Positions 11,356 to 22,394 of a stretch of 64,000 bases of DNA are shown piece after piece; position 1 is the stretch's first letter, and every line of letters starts with the position of its first letter. Source of the DNA: Vandiemenella viatica (lineage: Eukaryota; Arthropoda; Insecta; Orthoptera; Morabidae); contig CM061921.1 in the NCBI GenBank assembly GCA_031002005.1, positions 128,820,036 through 128,884,035 of the forward strand, written 5' to 3'. The notes under the pieces are model-generated. The model ran no database searches and was not told the DNA's origin. It was given only the letters and a program-made list of their open reading frames with translations. A program made the position numbers and the translations under genes.

Positions 11356-11923
11356 ATCGTGTATGTAAGTAGATTAAGGGTATAGTTTTTTTTAAATAAT
11401 TGTAGCATGTTATGATGATATTATAGGGAATATAGGGAATAAACATTGTGTATATCACAGTAAATTATGAAAGTGGTGTAATTGATAATTTATAGGAAGG
11501 TGGTGTTGGTAAAGTTAAAATTTGCAAAGTCAGTACAGTGCAAGCGAAAATAATTTCAGAAGGTTATGCTGACCAGCTCACAACGAATTTCGTCACAATA
11601 AAAAAAAGGCACGATTAGTAGAAGCAAGGAATTATTTCAATAATGTAGAAACTAAAGTAACTTTGCAAGCGAGCATGAAATTTTCAAATGCGGAGGAGCT
11701 GTGATATAAGGTTATTATTAGTAAAATGTTGACCTATTTTTCGCGCAGTGACGAGATGATATGAAGATGTTGTGTTGGAGAATTTATTTGTCGGCGTGTA
11801 ACGGGCACTTATATTGAATTAATGAGTATAGAAGCGGTATTTTATGTTGGCGGGGAGCCCCTAAGCCTAGGGAAATTTTAATCCTGGGAATGATGCGGCA
11901 AGACCCTTTTAACTATATAGTTA
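11356..11923. other. No gene recognised
   Basis: AT-rich stretch following the gag remnant. A reading such as VGKVKICKVSTVQAKIISEG at about 11500-11560 could be a protease/linker relic, but no catalytic motif is visible. Confidence 0.4.
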
Positions 11924-12133
11924 ATACTTTTTGTACTTATGGCTTTACGATTCGTCAACGTTGAGGACATTAGAGGCTGGATGGTACTGGGAACAAGGAA
12001 CGAGAAATAATTCTGGCATGGCCTATTGAAGGAAGCAACCTGGCATTCGCATGGATGCCCAGACGGGGATTTGAACCGCCGTCCACCCGAATGCGAGGCC
12101 TGAACGTTAACCGCTCACCCGCCACGCTAGGTC
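11924..12133 (-). mobile_element. tRNA-derived SINE (minus)
   Basis: A 210-bp SINE flanked by the 7-bp direct repeat ATAGTTA (11917-11923 and 12134-12140). Read on the minus strand it starts with a tRNA-like head holding a B-box-like GGTTCAAATCCCC (near 12066-12078), then a body, and ends with the 3' motif around TCGTAAAGCCATAAG. RNA polymerase III would transcribe the head and a LINE would supply reverse transcription (known for SINEs). Confidence 0.8.
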
Positions 12134-12319
12134 ATAGTTAGTAATCGACGGAAGCAGTGAAAACTGCGTGAAAAGAATGAATGCTTGCTCTTATAATGTA
12201 AACGTCGATTGTAGGGAAGTGGAGTATTGGAATTGAAAATATAGTTGAATAATTCGTGCAATTTCAATTGGTAAGATATTGAGGAAGAAAACATGTGAGC
12301 GGCTGGCCCGGCAAAATTA

Positions 12320-12750
12320 AAGTCTGATGGAAGAGAACAATTCTGGTACTTCCAGAAGTGTTTCAGAGCACAAGAATCGCGATTCTGCCACAGATGACCC
12401 CCTATCATGCTTTACAGAGCGGGTTAGCCACCGACCTCCACCTTCTGTGAGGAGGCGTGGGTGTCCACCACATTGTCGCCTACTCTTGGTTTCACTGTCC
12501 TGCAAACATTTTCCATAGATGCTCACTACAGTAACACGCAAACAGCCGACCAGTCTCTCCGTTTCCGAGATGCTTGTTCCCAGGCGCCACACCCACAAAC
12601 CGCTGGCCCATAATAGAAGGGAATTTCGTGACCTGTGCATAGAAATTTGGTGTCAGATACCACTGGAAACATACCAAGATCTTACAGAATCCATGCAACA
12701 CCGAATCGCTGCTGGCATTCGAAAGGTACATCAATATGGTAAGAAGTAGG
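12320..12750 (+). pseudogene. Scrambled Tc1-like transposase fragments
   Basis: Three Tc1-family pieces. On plus, 12327-12375 reads NNSGTSRSVSEH, a block normally found after the helix-turn-helix region. On minus, about 12590-12400 reads the N-terminal helix-turn-helix (SISETERLVGCLRVTVVSIY and CGGHPRLL). On plus, 12625-12749 reads the usual C-terminus (IPLETYQDLTESMQHRIAAG). The simplest reading is one plus-strand Tc1 copy whose N-terminal part has been moved and inverted. No DDE core is present, so it cannot be active. Confidence 0.55.
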
Positions 12751-12759
12751 TTGCCACAA

Positions 12760-13575
12760 GGTTATGGCTGATCACTATTTTGTTTAAAAAAATTCACTAA
12801 TTTCGTCAGTTTTCATGAATAGTGTCAATGAGGTGGAAAGTATGTTACTTGGTATATTTGTGTTGGTAAATGGCTGTCTGTGAGTTGGCTAGTGAGGGCA
12901 TGTATGTGAGAGTGAGTGATGACGAATGTGGTTCGATATGTCTGGTGCAGATGCTTGTTATGTTCTGTATCTGCCTACGACGATGACAAACGTATGGCGC
13001 GTTGTAAATGATCATATCCTCCACGATTCTGACAGAAATTGCAGGTGAGTGAGGTCGTTTAACAGCACTTACAGCAAGCAGGGAAAGAAGCCATTACTTT
13101 AAAGCCATCAATCCACGACATCCTAAGAAGCGTACGCACTGCATCTATGTCATACTTTGTCCAGAATACTTCCGCAATAGGTATCAGATGGGAACATCAA
13201 AACTTTCAACCTTGATGAATTGCTTATTAAGGCATTTGTTGAATTTGTCACAGTGACTGCTGACTTAGGAGGAAACATGATGCTTCGCCTCCACGTCCAG
13301 AGCATATCTTGATACTTGTTGCTTCGTTATAAGGTATATGAATTTTAATACGTCCAACTTCATATCTGTTATAGTGCTTCAACTACTATCGACGATTCAT
13401 GTAGGAGTATATGGTTGGGTTCCCTAATATTTATCACCAACAGTTTGTTATTACGAGCGTGGTGTAGACCAATTCAATCAGCTAGAGCCCTTTGAATAAA
13501 AAAAATGGCAGATGACCTTCATCCCATTCAGTTACAAAGTTTCTAGATCGCTAGCTCACATCTAACAAAAATGGC
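12760..13575. other. No gene recognised
   Basis: About 0.8 kb with no convincing coding or repeat match, between the Tc1 fragments and the LINE 5' repeats. Short open frames here have no recognisable motif. Confidence 0.4.
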
Positions 13576-13580
13576 GAGTC

Positions 13581-13990
13581 GAGCTACAGCTACCGTTAGC
13601 AGCAGTCGCTAGCAGCAGTCACCGACTTCTTTGTTTGATTTAAAGTGTTCTAGTTACCTGTTGTGTTTATCTTCGAATTTTCTGTGTTGGTAGTGAAACA
13701 GCAGTCGAGCTATAGCAACCGTTAGCAGCTGTCGCCGACATTTGTGTTTGATTTAAACTGTTCTAGTTACCTTTTGTTTTTATCTTTGAATTTTTCTGTG
13801 TAGGTAGTGAATCAGCAGTAGAGCTACAGCAACTGTTAGCAGCAGTCGCCGACATTTGTGTTTCATTTAAATTGTTCTAGTTAGCTTTTGTTTTTATCTT
13901 TCAATTTTCTGTGAAGGTAGTGTATCAGCAGTCGAACTACATTAGCCGTTAGCAGCAGTCTCAGATTTCTGTCTTTTGATATATTGTTCC
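13581..13990 (+). repeat. LINE 5' tandem repeats, ~114-bp unit
   Basis: Successive units begin at about 13581, 13707, 13821 and 13934 with GAGCTACAGC-like sequence followed by AGCAGCAGTCGCCGACATTT and a TTTTATCTTT-type segment. Spacing is 126, 114 and 113 bp; the first unit has an extra 12 bp from a duplicated AGCAGTCGCT stretch. The array ends just before the LINE ORF1 start at 14013. Subrepeats like these are common in LINE 5' UTRs, where they can act as promoters (family knowledge). Confidence 0.8.
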
Positions 13991-14012
13991 CTCTTTTGCT
14001 GTTTCAGGGGAA

Positions 14013-14870
14013 ATGGCTTGTGCAATGTGTTCCAGTAGGCGTCGGCCTCTGGAGGAGATTCTTACTACTATGGCATCTCTTCAAGCACAGGTATGGAGCA
14101 TCCTAGACGAGGAGCGGCAGTGCATTGAAGAAATTCTGCAGACAACCGTAGCAGAACGGCAAGTCTGGATTTTCAAGAACCTGTTGCAGAAACCGTCTGG
14201 CATCGTGTGGATTGGGGAAAGGCGTCGAAATTTCCAATTAGGCGACGGGAAAATGATATCTTGCCATTGAGGAATGTATTTTCCGTGTTGCAGAAGGCTG
14301 AAGATTCAACTGTGGATGGCCCAGAAGCGCAGCAGAGATGGTTTGTTCGCAGGCATCGAGGAAAAGGTTCACTGGTCATTGGCAGCTCCAACGTCCGACG
14401 TTTGGAGAAACCGCTTCGTGAATTAGCCACGAAGAACGGTGCAGTCCCTCATATTAACGTTCATTCTGTTTGTCTACCAGGAGCAAACGTACCACGTGTC
14501 ATCGAGGCCATTCCAAAAGCAATCAGAGAACTGCCGATAGTTAAGAGTAGCTGCACACGTCGCTACTAATTACTGGTGTCAAGTTTCTGTTGCAGATATA
14601 GTGCAATCCATGGACAAATTTGGCAAGAAGGCGTATGAAGCATCGCGGGATAATTCGGTATCGTTGCAGTTCTCCATTTGTAGTGTCGTGCTGTGCATCG
14701 ATTGTGGGGAGGCCGTATGGTGGTAGAGTTTTATTTGAACTGTAGTTTGCAGGAGCTGTGTCGCAGAAACAACTGGGGCTTCGTCGACCTTTGACCGATG
14801 ATAGCTGCCAGCTGGGACGCATTTGACAGGTCGGGCGTCCACTACACACCGAGAATGGTGACCATAGTAG
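14013..14870 (+). pseudogene. LINE ORF1 with SGNH/esterase-like domain
   Basis: ORF1 of a non-LTR retrotransposon, in two overlapping frames (14013-14270 and 14207-14569) plus a degraded tail to about 14870. The first part is a short Glu/Gln-rich helical segment (LEEILTTMASLQAQVWSILD). The second contains a hydrolase-type block with the strand and Ser-Asn of SGNH esterases (KGSLVIGSSNVRRLEKPL) and VHSVCLPGANVPRVIEAI. The tail reads LQELCRRNNWGFVDL and GVHYTPRM, corresponding to the late Asp/His region. Esterase-type ORF1 proteins are known from CR1-clade LINEs. Broken by a frameshift near 14210-14270 and stops after 14567. Confidence 0.6.
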
Positions 14871-14887
14871 CAGCTAAAATACAGATC

Positions 14888-15715
14888 TAGTGAAGTGTGA
14901 TAGCGCCTATATTGTTTCTCATATACATTGATGATTTGTGTTACATAATAAGGCAGATGAAAAGTTTATTTGCCGATGATGCTATTATTTATCGTGAAAT
15001 AAAAACCCAGGAGGACTGCGCTTTGTTACAAGACGATATTACAAAAATAATTACGTGGTGTAAAGACTGGCAGTTGGAGTTAAACGCTAAAAAGTGCCAA
15101 GTCATGCATGTAAGTAAAAAGGTGACACCATTTAGCTCTGAATATACAGTTAATGGTACTGTACTTAGAACGGTAGATTCCGCTAAGTACCTAGGGGTAA
15201 CAATTCGTAATAATTTGTCGTGGAATGAACATATCGAGAATGTAATTGGATAGCAAATCGTATGCTCCGATTTCTAGGTTGTAATTTAAAACAATGCACT
15301 CCGGAAGTTAAATCTATTGCATGTAAGTCACTAGTGCGTCCTATTGTTGTTCTTTATGGTGTCCCCATAATAAGGGTTTAGTGGAGGCATTAGAGAAGGT
15401 CCAAAGAAGAGCCCCCGATTCGTGGCTGGTTTATATAGTTGGGGGGAAAGCGTAAATGCGATGTTGAAGGAGTTAGGTTGGGAAGACCTGGAACACCGAA
15501 GGCGTTGCTCTCGACAGAAGCTAATTGACAAATTCTCGACTGACATATTTCGGAATGACAGCAAAGAAATATTGCTACCAGCGACATTCGTATCTCGGAA
15601 TGGCCGTGAAAATAAGATAAGAGAAATCAGGGTCAGAACCGATTCTTTTCTGTAATCATTTTTTCCACGAGCGATTAGGGAATGGACTAGAAAGGATTTA
15701 CCGGGTGAGTAAACT
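14888..15715 (+). pseudogene. LINE reverse transcriptase, 3' half
   Basis: Plus-strand C-terminal half of a CR1/Jockey-type RT. The frame 14897-15253 begins IAPILFLIYIDDL and carries the catalytic FADDA motif (SLFADDAIIY, about 14961-14990), then LNAKKCQVMHVS, SAKYLGVTI and LSWNEHI. After a short frameshifted part the thumb/C-terminal segment 15422-15655 follows (ELGWEDLEHRRRCSRQKLI), ending FFPRAIREWTRKDLPG before a stop near 15710. The endonuclease and the RT fingers are missing: the sequence jumps from ORF1 to mid-RT near 14880, an internal deletion rather than the usual 5' truncation. Confidence 0.85.
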
Positions 15716-15744
15716 TATTATCCGACAGGAGAAGCTTTCGATAA

Positions 15745-15870
15745 ATCTCTCCATCCATCCTGATCTGGATTTTCCATGGTTTTCCCACATCACGCCACCC
15801 AAATGCTGGGATGGTTCCTCACAATAGCCCATGGGCGCCTCCTACCATATCCAGTATATCCCTTCCAAAC
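15745..15870 (+). mobile_element. SINE body fragment
   Basis: About 125 bp matching the central part of the SINEs at 19661 and 49723 (GGATTTTCCATGGTTTTCCC, AAATGCTGGGATGGTTCC). It lacks the tRNA-like head and directly follows the LINE RT remnant. Confidence 0.6.
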
Positions 15871-15879
15871 TATTACCCT

Positions 15880-17110
15880 TTAGGATAGGTGCAATGCACC
15901 CTCCACCACACACTTTTAGTGAATCGCGAAGTAATAGTAATATTCTCATAACTTCGTTGATTTACTTTCACCAACGCTTCGTGGCTTTCCCTAACCCGAT
16001 ATGATAATACGAATAAAGCTATACTGCAGCCAGTTTGGCAATTAATCCAAGCACACACACAGACTGGAAGATGGTACAGAGCGACATTAGTTTATATATT
16101 ATAAACACTGCAACATAGACACCACATTGATTACGTCACTCTCACGGACAAACCCTTACCCATCAACATGCACCCTAACATCTTCCCACAAACACGAAAC
16201 TCAAATATAGATATACCAAACAAAAGCAGATATCATTACTCACAGAGGCATACACAAACTAAACTGACACAGGCGGATTAAGGGCACGTCATACCTCCAT
16301 AATCAGCTCACCCATCACACTTGAAACAGTTCTGTAAATATTGTAAATTAGTGGTAAAATAGTGTAATGTTATTAAAAAATGCATAATGTTCTGATAAAC
16401 AGAAATATCGGTGAAAATTACCTAAATTCACCAAATTTGGTAAAAAATCGTGAAAATTACGTTAAATACCTCTGAAAAAGACAATATCTGTACACCTTGT
16501 CTGCTTCGTTGGACGCGACATCCTACAACAATTAGGAAACCCCGCAGATCACATACACATAACGTTACTATGGAAGCTTTTGGTCGAAAAGCCTCCCTAC
16601 CACAGGAAAATAGAGGGAAACTGAGGATCAAAACCAGAGTGCATGGAGCAGAGAGGGTCGCTCGTTGCCTTTGTCTTTTAGGTCGACTGGAGATCAACAG
16701 TGGCAGGCTCGAGGCGGGCAGTTAGCCGCCGACAGCAGCACCACTGATGGAACAGCTTGACAGCCACACCATCATCTTCAAACCTACAGGTGGGACGAAA
16801 CCATATTGGAACATATAGCTGGGATATATCACACGTTAGAAAGGCAAAGGGATAAATTCTCATTCCTTAGAAGCAAGGAATAATTGTTTTAACCATATAA
16901 AGGGCTCAGGGAGTCAATGGAAGTTTTAACTATGTATAATGTAAATAAATGCAGATGTGTATATACCATGCTGGAGTATCATTTATGAAAACTACTACTC
17001 ACGTGAATAAGAGTCGTACCCACACGTTATTGTACCTCTTGGGAACTGGCAGAGTGAGAAAAAAATATTCGCCAGTCCACCACCGTATTGCAGCTCCTTA
17101 ATGTGAATCT
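15880..17110. other. No gene recognised
   Basis: About 1.2 kb without a supported gene. Overlapping open frames of about 90 codons on both strands at 16428-16725 have no recognisable motif and look like chance. The rest is AT-rich. Confidence 0.4.
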
Positions 17111-17117
17111 GATTCTA

Positions 17118-17580
17118 ATAAAGGAATAATCTAATCAATTTTAAAAAATGCATCAAGAAGTATAAGATAGAAGATTAATTTTTTGGCATACTATCAGACA
17201 CAAAAGTAAATGTTGTAGAAAAGATGTATGAATTGAAAGGATCCTTAGGGTAGACATGTTCAAAAAAAATTAATAACAAGAACAGAAATACAAATATTTG
17301 ATTTTATTTTAGTTCTTAAGATATAACTTTTTACTTTCTTGAATGCAGTATCGTTAGCATTTTGATTTTTTAAGAAAATGTAGTTATATTGTTAAATACA
17401 TCTTACTCATCTACAGTATGTGTAATTGCATATAACTATCATCTTTCTTATATTACAATTAACTTAGTTCACAAACAGATTTCTTTTTTATAACAAAGTT
17501 TATTGCGAAACTGATTATAAAAAAGGAATCATCTACTCATTACAAAAAATTGCATCCAGAAGCATAAGATATAAGATTAT
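17118..17580. repeat. AT-rich direct-repeat segment, left copy
   Basis: Contains two copies of a ~62-bp motif (17118-17180 and 17517-17580, both with ATGCATC(C)A(A)GAAGTATAAGAT-like sequence). The segment 17200-17520 also matches 22395-22790 on the other side of the LINE nest: GTTCAAAAAAAATTAATAAC here versus GTTCAAAATATTAATAACAC there, then TTTTATTTTAGTT and AACAAAG. No coding capacity. Confidence 0.6.
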
Positions 17581-17589
17581 TATTATTAT

Positions 17590-18490
17590 TATCTTACTAC
17601 CATTAGTCTCTCGACTGGTATGATGCAATCCTCCATCCATGTCTATCTTGTGCAAACCTCTTCAACATACCTGGTACAATCCATCTACTTCATATATTCT
17701 AATCTGTCTTCCTTCACAGTTCTAACCTTCGACTGTTCCTTCCGCTAATAAATTAACCAATCCCATAAGTCTCAAAATATGACTCACCATCCTGTCTCTC
17801 CTTTCTGTAACTCTCTTCCATAAACTTTTTTTTCACACCCATCATTTACAAAACTCATTCATTTCGTACCTTATCTGTCCACCTAATTTCTAGCATCCTT
17901 CTATAACTCCACATTTCAAATAGGCCCTACTTCAATTTTCCTTGTTTTGGGTATTCATAAAGTCCATGCTTCGATACCACAAAGTGCCGTGCTCAGAAGT
18001 AGAGTTTTAAAAAGTTCTTTCTGAGTCCAAGATCAATGTTTCAAACTAAAGGATTTCTCCTTTTTAATAGTTCTGTTCTGCTTTTAACATCATTAATGCT
18101 TTTAACGCCATTCCTGCTTTTAACATCATTCCTGCTATGGCAATCAGTTATAAATTTACTTCCGATTTATCACAATTCACTTACTTCTTCTATCACATCC
18201 GACACTATTTTTTTATTTAATCTACTATTATTACTATCATTTATGCTACATTTCATCACTTTTGTCTTGCTTTGGTTTACGTTTAGTCCAAAATCGTACC
18301 TAGTATTTTGTTCATGTCGTTCAGTAACTTTTCAATATCCTAACAGGAAAACGTCATCCGAAAAATGTACTGAGTTTTTCTCCTTAAATACTTATGTCAC
18401 ATTCAAATCTTTCTTTCACTTTCTTTATTGCTTCCTCTACACACAAATTGAATATTAATGGAGATTAATATTTAATATTTAGTTAAAATT
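17590..18490 (-). pseudogene. RTE-type LINE, 3' part of ORF (outer element)
   Basis: Minus-strand C-terminal part of an endonuclease-RT LINE. Read from about 18460 down to 17600 it gives, in shifting frames, INIQFVCRGSNKE (end of palm), NIDLGLRKNFLKLYF, EMWSYRRMLEIRWTDKVRNE, then LKRFAQDRHGWRIASYQSRD near 17590-17640. These blocks are the same as those in the LINE at 33290-36520. The 5' part of the same element is at 20510-21715; the 18490-20500 LINE sits between them. A degenerate TTTTAAC(AT)CATT repeat lies at about 18075-18135. Confidence 0.75.
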
Positions 18491-20500
18491 TCAATGTAGC
18501 GCACGCTAAGGTGACAATTTCCCTACACACACATCTTCCCCCTTTCCTGCACCCACCTACATTTGCCCTCTACAAATTTTAAATTTAAATTCTTTCAACA
18601 TTTTTGATAAATTATTCATCATTTCTCTTGCAACTTATTCCAATCCCTGACACCCTCACCTAAAAAAGAGAATCTTCCCACACTTTTGTGCCTGAAATCC
18701 AATGCCAGCTTGTGGGTCATATTTTCCCTTCCATGAACTTCTTTTCATTCTTACACCAATATACTTCCATGCCTCATCGCCAGTATACGGCCTGTACACT
18801 CCCATGACCCTCCTCATCCTCCTCCTATCTTCCAATGTATCCTATTCCAGCTATTTTAACATATCTGTTACTGACTGCTTTCTGCGATAATTTCCAGAAA
18901 CAAATATAGTAGCCCTTTTATGCACCCTCTCCAACTCCTGTATTTGATACTCAATATGTGGGTCCCATACTAAACCACCAAATTCAAACAATGTTCTGAC
19001 CATAGTTTTGTAACCCAATTCCTTTACTTCTCTCGTCCATTCCCTCATCACTCTCTCCAACAAGTGCAGAATTTTGAAACCTTTTCCTACTACCTGTCCT
19101 GCCCAGTTAAGTTTGTAATCAAATGTAACTCCAAGATAATTACATTACAAGTCTTCAACTAGAAATTACTTCCCCACATTATAGTTTCTTACTTGTATAT
19201 CTAATAAAGTGAATCTTCTTTGCATTTATCTTCATCCCATGTTTACTAACCAAACTAGATATCCTGTCCAAATCACCCTGCAGCTGTTTACAGTCCTGTA
19301 CCGTTTTAATCCTTTTATATAGCATTATGTCATCCACAAGCAATATAATTTCTGATAGTAAACATTCAACACAATTATTCTTTAGAATAACGAATAGCAA
19401 TGGTCCCAGTACGCTACTCTGTAGCACACCCATTTTTACTTCCACTTTTTTTTATACCGCATTTACTATCATCGCTTTTTGTTTTCAACCTCTTAAAAAT
19501 TCTGCTACCCAGCAAATCAATTCATATTTCACTCCAGTAGTGTATACCTTATTTAGAACCATTTTATTACTCTGTCAAAATCCTTTGAAAAATCTAGTGC
19601 TACACTATCAATTTGGAGTCCCTTGCCCATTCCATCCGAAATATCTTGCACGTATCCCGCACTGATTGTGGTGGTGTAACGGTTAGCGTTCTGGCCTCGC
19701 ATTTGGGAAGACGGCGGTTCGAATCCCCGTTCGGGCATCCAGATTTGAGTTTTCCATGGTTTCCCAAATCACTCCAGGCAAATGCCGGGATGCTTCCTTC
19801 AAAAGACCATGGCCGAATTCCTTCCCATTCCTTGTCCCCCATTCTTTCCCGTCTGTAAAGGCCAGGGGTAAAATGGGCGAGACCATTTTTTTTTTAGCTC
19901 TATAAATTGGCCGGGCGACAATGGGCGGATCCTTGGGTTCATGGCCTGAGGGCCCCTACAGTCAGTGATCGGGGCCCCCCAACAGCCATCGGGCCCGGGT
20001 ACGTTTGACCCGCTTACCCCCCCCCCCCCCCCCCCCCCTCAAGCCGGTCCTGCTGTTAAGAGACGTTAAGCAGTTAAAAAAATATATATATATCCCGCCA
20101 AGTGAGATTCGCATGAATATCCTTGCCTAATGTTATGTTGCTTACTTGGAAACCACTTACGCTCCTCATACATTTCCGATGTGGTTGCATATCTCCATTA
20201 ATTTAGGTACCACTGATGTCAAACTGATTGGCCTATAATTTTCGGCTCTATTTCTCACCCATCCTTTATGTTCCGCACTTATCCAGTCCTCTTGTGAGCA
20301 GCAAGTTTCCAGACTCAATTTAAATAATATTTCAAGATAAGGTACAATGTCACATCCGGCTATCTTTAAGACATCTGTATTAATATTATATGCACCAGCC
20401 CCTTTATGTTTTTTTTTAGTCCATAATCCCAAATGAACAAACGCCATAAATGTGTATTTGATTTTTATTATTATTATTATTTTTTTTTTTTTGAACTGCA
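18490..20500 (-). pseudogene. CR1-type LINE RT (inserted element)
   Basis: Minus-strand RT of a CR1-like LINE, 5'-truncated. From about 20440 it reads NINTDVLKIAGCDIVPYLE and AENYRPISLTSVVPKLME. After the SINE at 19661-20090 it resumes with KGLQIDSVALDFSKDFDRVI (first catalytic Asp). At 19445-19179 it reads SSVLGPLLFV, LLVDDIMLYKRI (catalytic x-DD with V for A) and SKHGMKINAKKIHF. The C-terminal frame 19063-18851 reads YKTMVRTLFEFGGLVWDPHI, ending near 18530. This domain primes reverse transcription at nicked DNA. Several frameshifts. It is nested in the RTE-type LINE on both sides. Confidence 0.85.
19661..20090 (+). mobile_element. tRNA-derived SINE with long 3' extension
   Basis: A 430-bp insertion with the 8-bp target duplication TATCCCGC (19653-19660 and 20091-20098). 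The tRNA-like head has an A box (TGGTGTAACGGTTAG, 19672-19686) and a perfect B box (GGTTCGAATCC, 19716-19726). The body shared with other SINEs here includes TTTCCCAAATCACTCCAGGC. The 3' half differs from the shorter SINEs: it holds a T-run at about 19887-19896, a GGGCCCGGGTACGTTTGACC segment, a run of 22 C (20017-20038) and an A/T tail. Removing it rejoins the minus-strand CR1 RT reading. Confidence 0.85.
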
Positions 20501-20509
20501 CCTCAAATA

Positions 20510-21715
20510 TTTACCTTAAAGCCAGAATTGCTTCTCTTGTACCGTTGTTTTTCCTATATCCAAACTGATCTTCATCTACAATCTCTTCTATTATCCATTT
20601 TGTTGCTCTGTATATTAACCTGATCAGTAATTTTGAAGCATGCAATGTTATACTTAAGGTGCGATAATTCTCAAATGTGTTAGTTTGTGCTTTCTTTGGA
20701 AGTGTGAAGGCGATAATTTTAGTAATGTCAGTTGGAATCTCTCTTGCTTCATAATTATTTGATATCAGTTTGAATAATAATTGGAATCCTTCTTCTCCTA
20801 GAGATTTCAGAAGTTCTTCAGAAATCTCATCAATTCCATTTGTTTTATTTGATTTAATTCATTCGATCTTTATAAATTTCTGTCCTCAATACAGGATCTC
20901 TTAAGCCATCAATGCCGACATCGCATTGCTTTTCCTGTATACCGTTGTTGAAATCAGACTCCTCATACAGATTCTGTAAGTATTCTATCCATCAGTTAGC
21001 TCAATCTTCTTAGTTTAAAACAAGTTCCCCAGCAGCTTTCATGTTTATATATCTTTTCATCACTCCGCCAGTATTTTGTTTGATCTTCGAATATATCACA
21101 ACTACTTTACCTAAGACAATTTCCTTTTTTTATTTCTTCACACTTTTCCTACTTTATTTATTTATTTTTTTATTTCATTTCATGTTTGTTTGATTTTAAA
21201 AATGTCTGTTCTGCTCTCTCTGCTTCATTCTGAGCATTTTTAAGCCTTCTCCTCTGATCCATCAATCTAAAAATTTCTTCTGTGATGCAAGGTTTCCTGT
21301 CGACTTGTTCAAGCTTTGATTGTTTTTATCTTAAAGGCACTCGATTCGTCCTCAGTGGAATTCCTTTTAGAGTTATTTCTGAGACCAACGTATACAATCT
21401 CTGCAATTCTTTTTTTCACATTAGATAATTTCAGTTTGTTCGATTCCAGTATGTTCTGCCTCCGTTGCTTCCTTATTCTCTTGAATTCCAGCTTTCACTT
21501 CATAACTACCAGATTGTGGTCAGAGTCTATGTCTGCTCCTGGAAATGCTCAACAGTCTAGAATTTGACTCCTGACTCTTCGTTTGACAATGATATAATCT
21601 ATCTAATTTCTACCTGTATCCTCAGGACGTTTCGAGCATAATTCTTTAATAGTGTTTTCGCCTCGACGAGTTTAATTTTTTCACAAAATTCTAACAACCT
21701 GCTTCCTGGCTCTTA
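20510..21715 (-). pseudogene. RTE-type LINE, 5' part (outer element)
   Basis: Minus-strand RT fingers and linker of the RTE-like LINE whose 3' part is at 17590-18490. From 21320 down it reads VDRKPCITEEIFRLMDQRRR and LKNAQNEAE (the linker also seen at 34640-34740). It then reads EISEELLKSLGEEGFQLLFK, REIPTDITKII, TLPKKAQTN and DEDQFGYRKNNGTREAILAL near 20520-20560, where the CR1-like LINE begins. Frames shift several times and T-rich tracts near 21120-21180 interrupt it. Confidence 0.8.
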
Positions 21716-21721
21716 TATATA

Positions 21722-22294
21722 CAGGGTGTTACAAAAAGGTACGGCCAAACTTTCATGAAACATTCCTCACACACAAACAAAGAAAATATGTTATGTGGAC
21801 ATGTGTCCGGAAACGCTTACTTTCCATGTTAGAGCTCATTTTAGTTTCGTTAGTATGTACTGTACTTCCTCGATTCACCGCCAGTTGGCCCAATTGCATG
21901 AAGGTAATGTTGACGTCGGTGCTTGTGTTGACCCCGGTACCAAATGTAGTGACTCTTCGTGCTCGTATTGTGGATGGCTATGATACAATACGCCATTCTA
22001 CAGGGCTGCATCAGCGCATCAGGGATTCCATGCGACGGAGGGTGGATGCATGTATCCTCGCTAACGGAGGACATTTTGAACATTTCCTGTAACAAAGTGT
22101 TTGAAGTCACGCTGGTACGTTCTGTTGCTGTGTGTTTCCATTCCATGTTTAATGTGATTTGAAGAGAAGTAATAAAATTAGCTCTAACATGGAAAGTAAG
22201 CGTTTCCGGACACATGTCCACATAACATATTTTATTTGTTTGTGTGTGAGGAATGTTTCCTGAAAGTTTGGCCGTATCTTTTTGTAACACCCTG
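21722..22294 (+). mobile_element. 573-bp Tc1/mariner-type element with 115-bp TIRs
   Basis: Starts CAGGGTGTTACAAAAAGGTA and ends with its inverse. TIRs are 21722-21836 and 22180-22294 with only about three mismatches seen. It is flanked by TA on both sides, the Tc1/mariner target duplication. The interior encodes only a transposase C-terminus in the plus frame (ARIVDGYDTIRHSTGLHQRI and ANGGHFEHFL, to 22092). It is therefore an internally deleted, non-autonomous copy that would need a transposase supplied in trans. It abuts the 5' end of the RTE-like LINE remnant. Confidence 0.9.
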
Positions 22295-22394
22295 TATATT
22301 AATGTGGTAGGCACAAGCTTAGTTTCTAATCCCATCAAAATAACCCTGTCACTATAAAGTTTATAATAATTAACTAATTTCCCTATTCTCTTGT

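Noticed and set aside
13581..13990. CRISPR-like array
   Set aside because: Units are ~114 bp, contiguous without unique spacers, and sit before a LINE ORF1 in a eukaryotic sequence.
16428..16725. Overlapping ~90-codon frames on both strands
   Set aside because: No recognisable domain, no splice or promoter context; likely chance.
18036..18458. Plus-strand 140-codon open frame rich in Leu/Phe
   Set aside because: Antisense of the RTE-type LINE 3' part; composition artefact.
19661..19735. A functional tRNA gene
   Set aside because: A and B boxes are good, but no proper acceptor stem or anticodon arm forms and the sequence continues into a SINE body with a target duplication.
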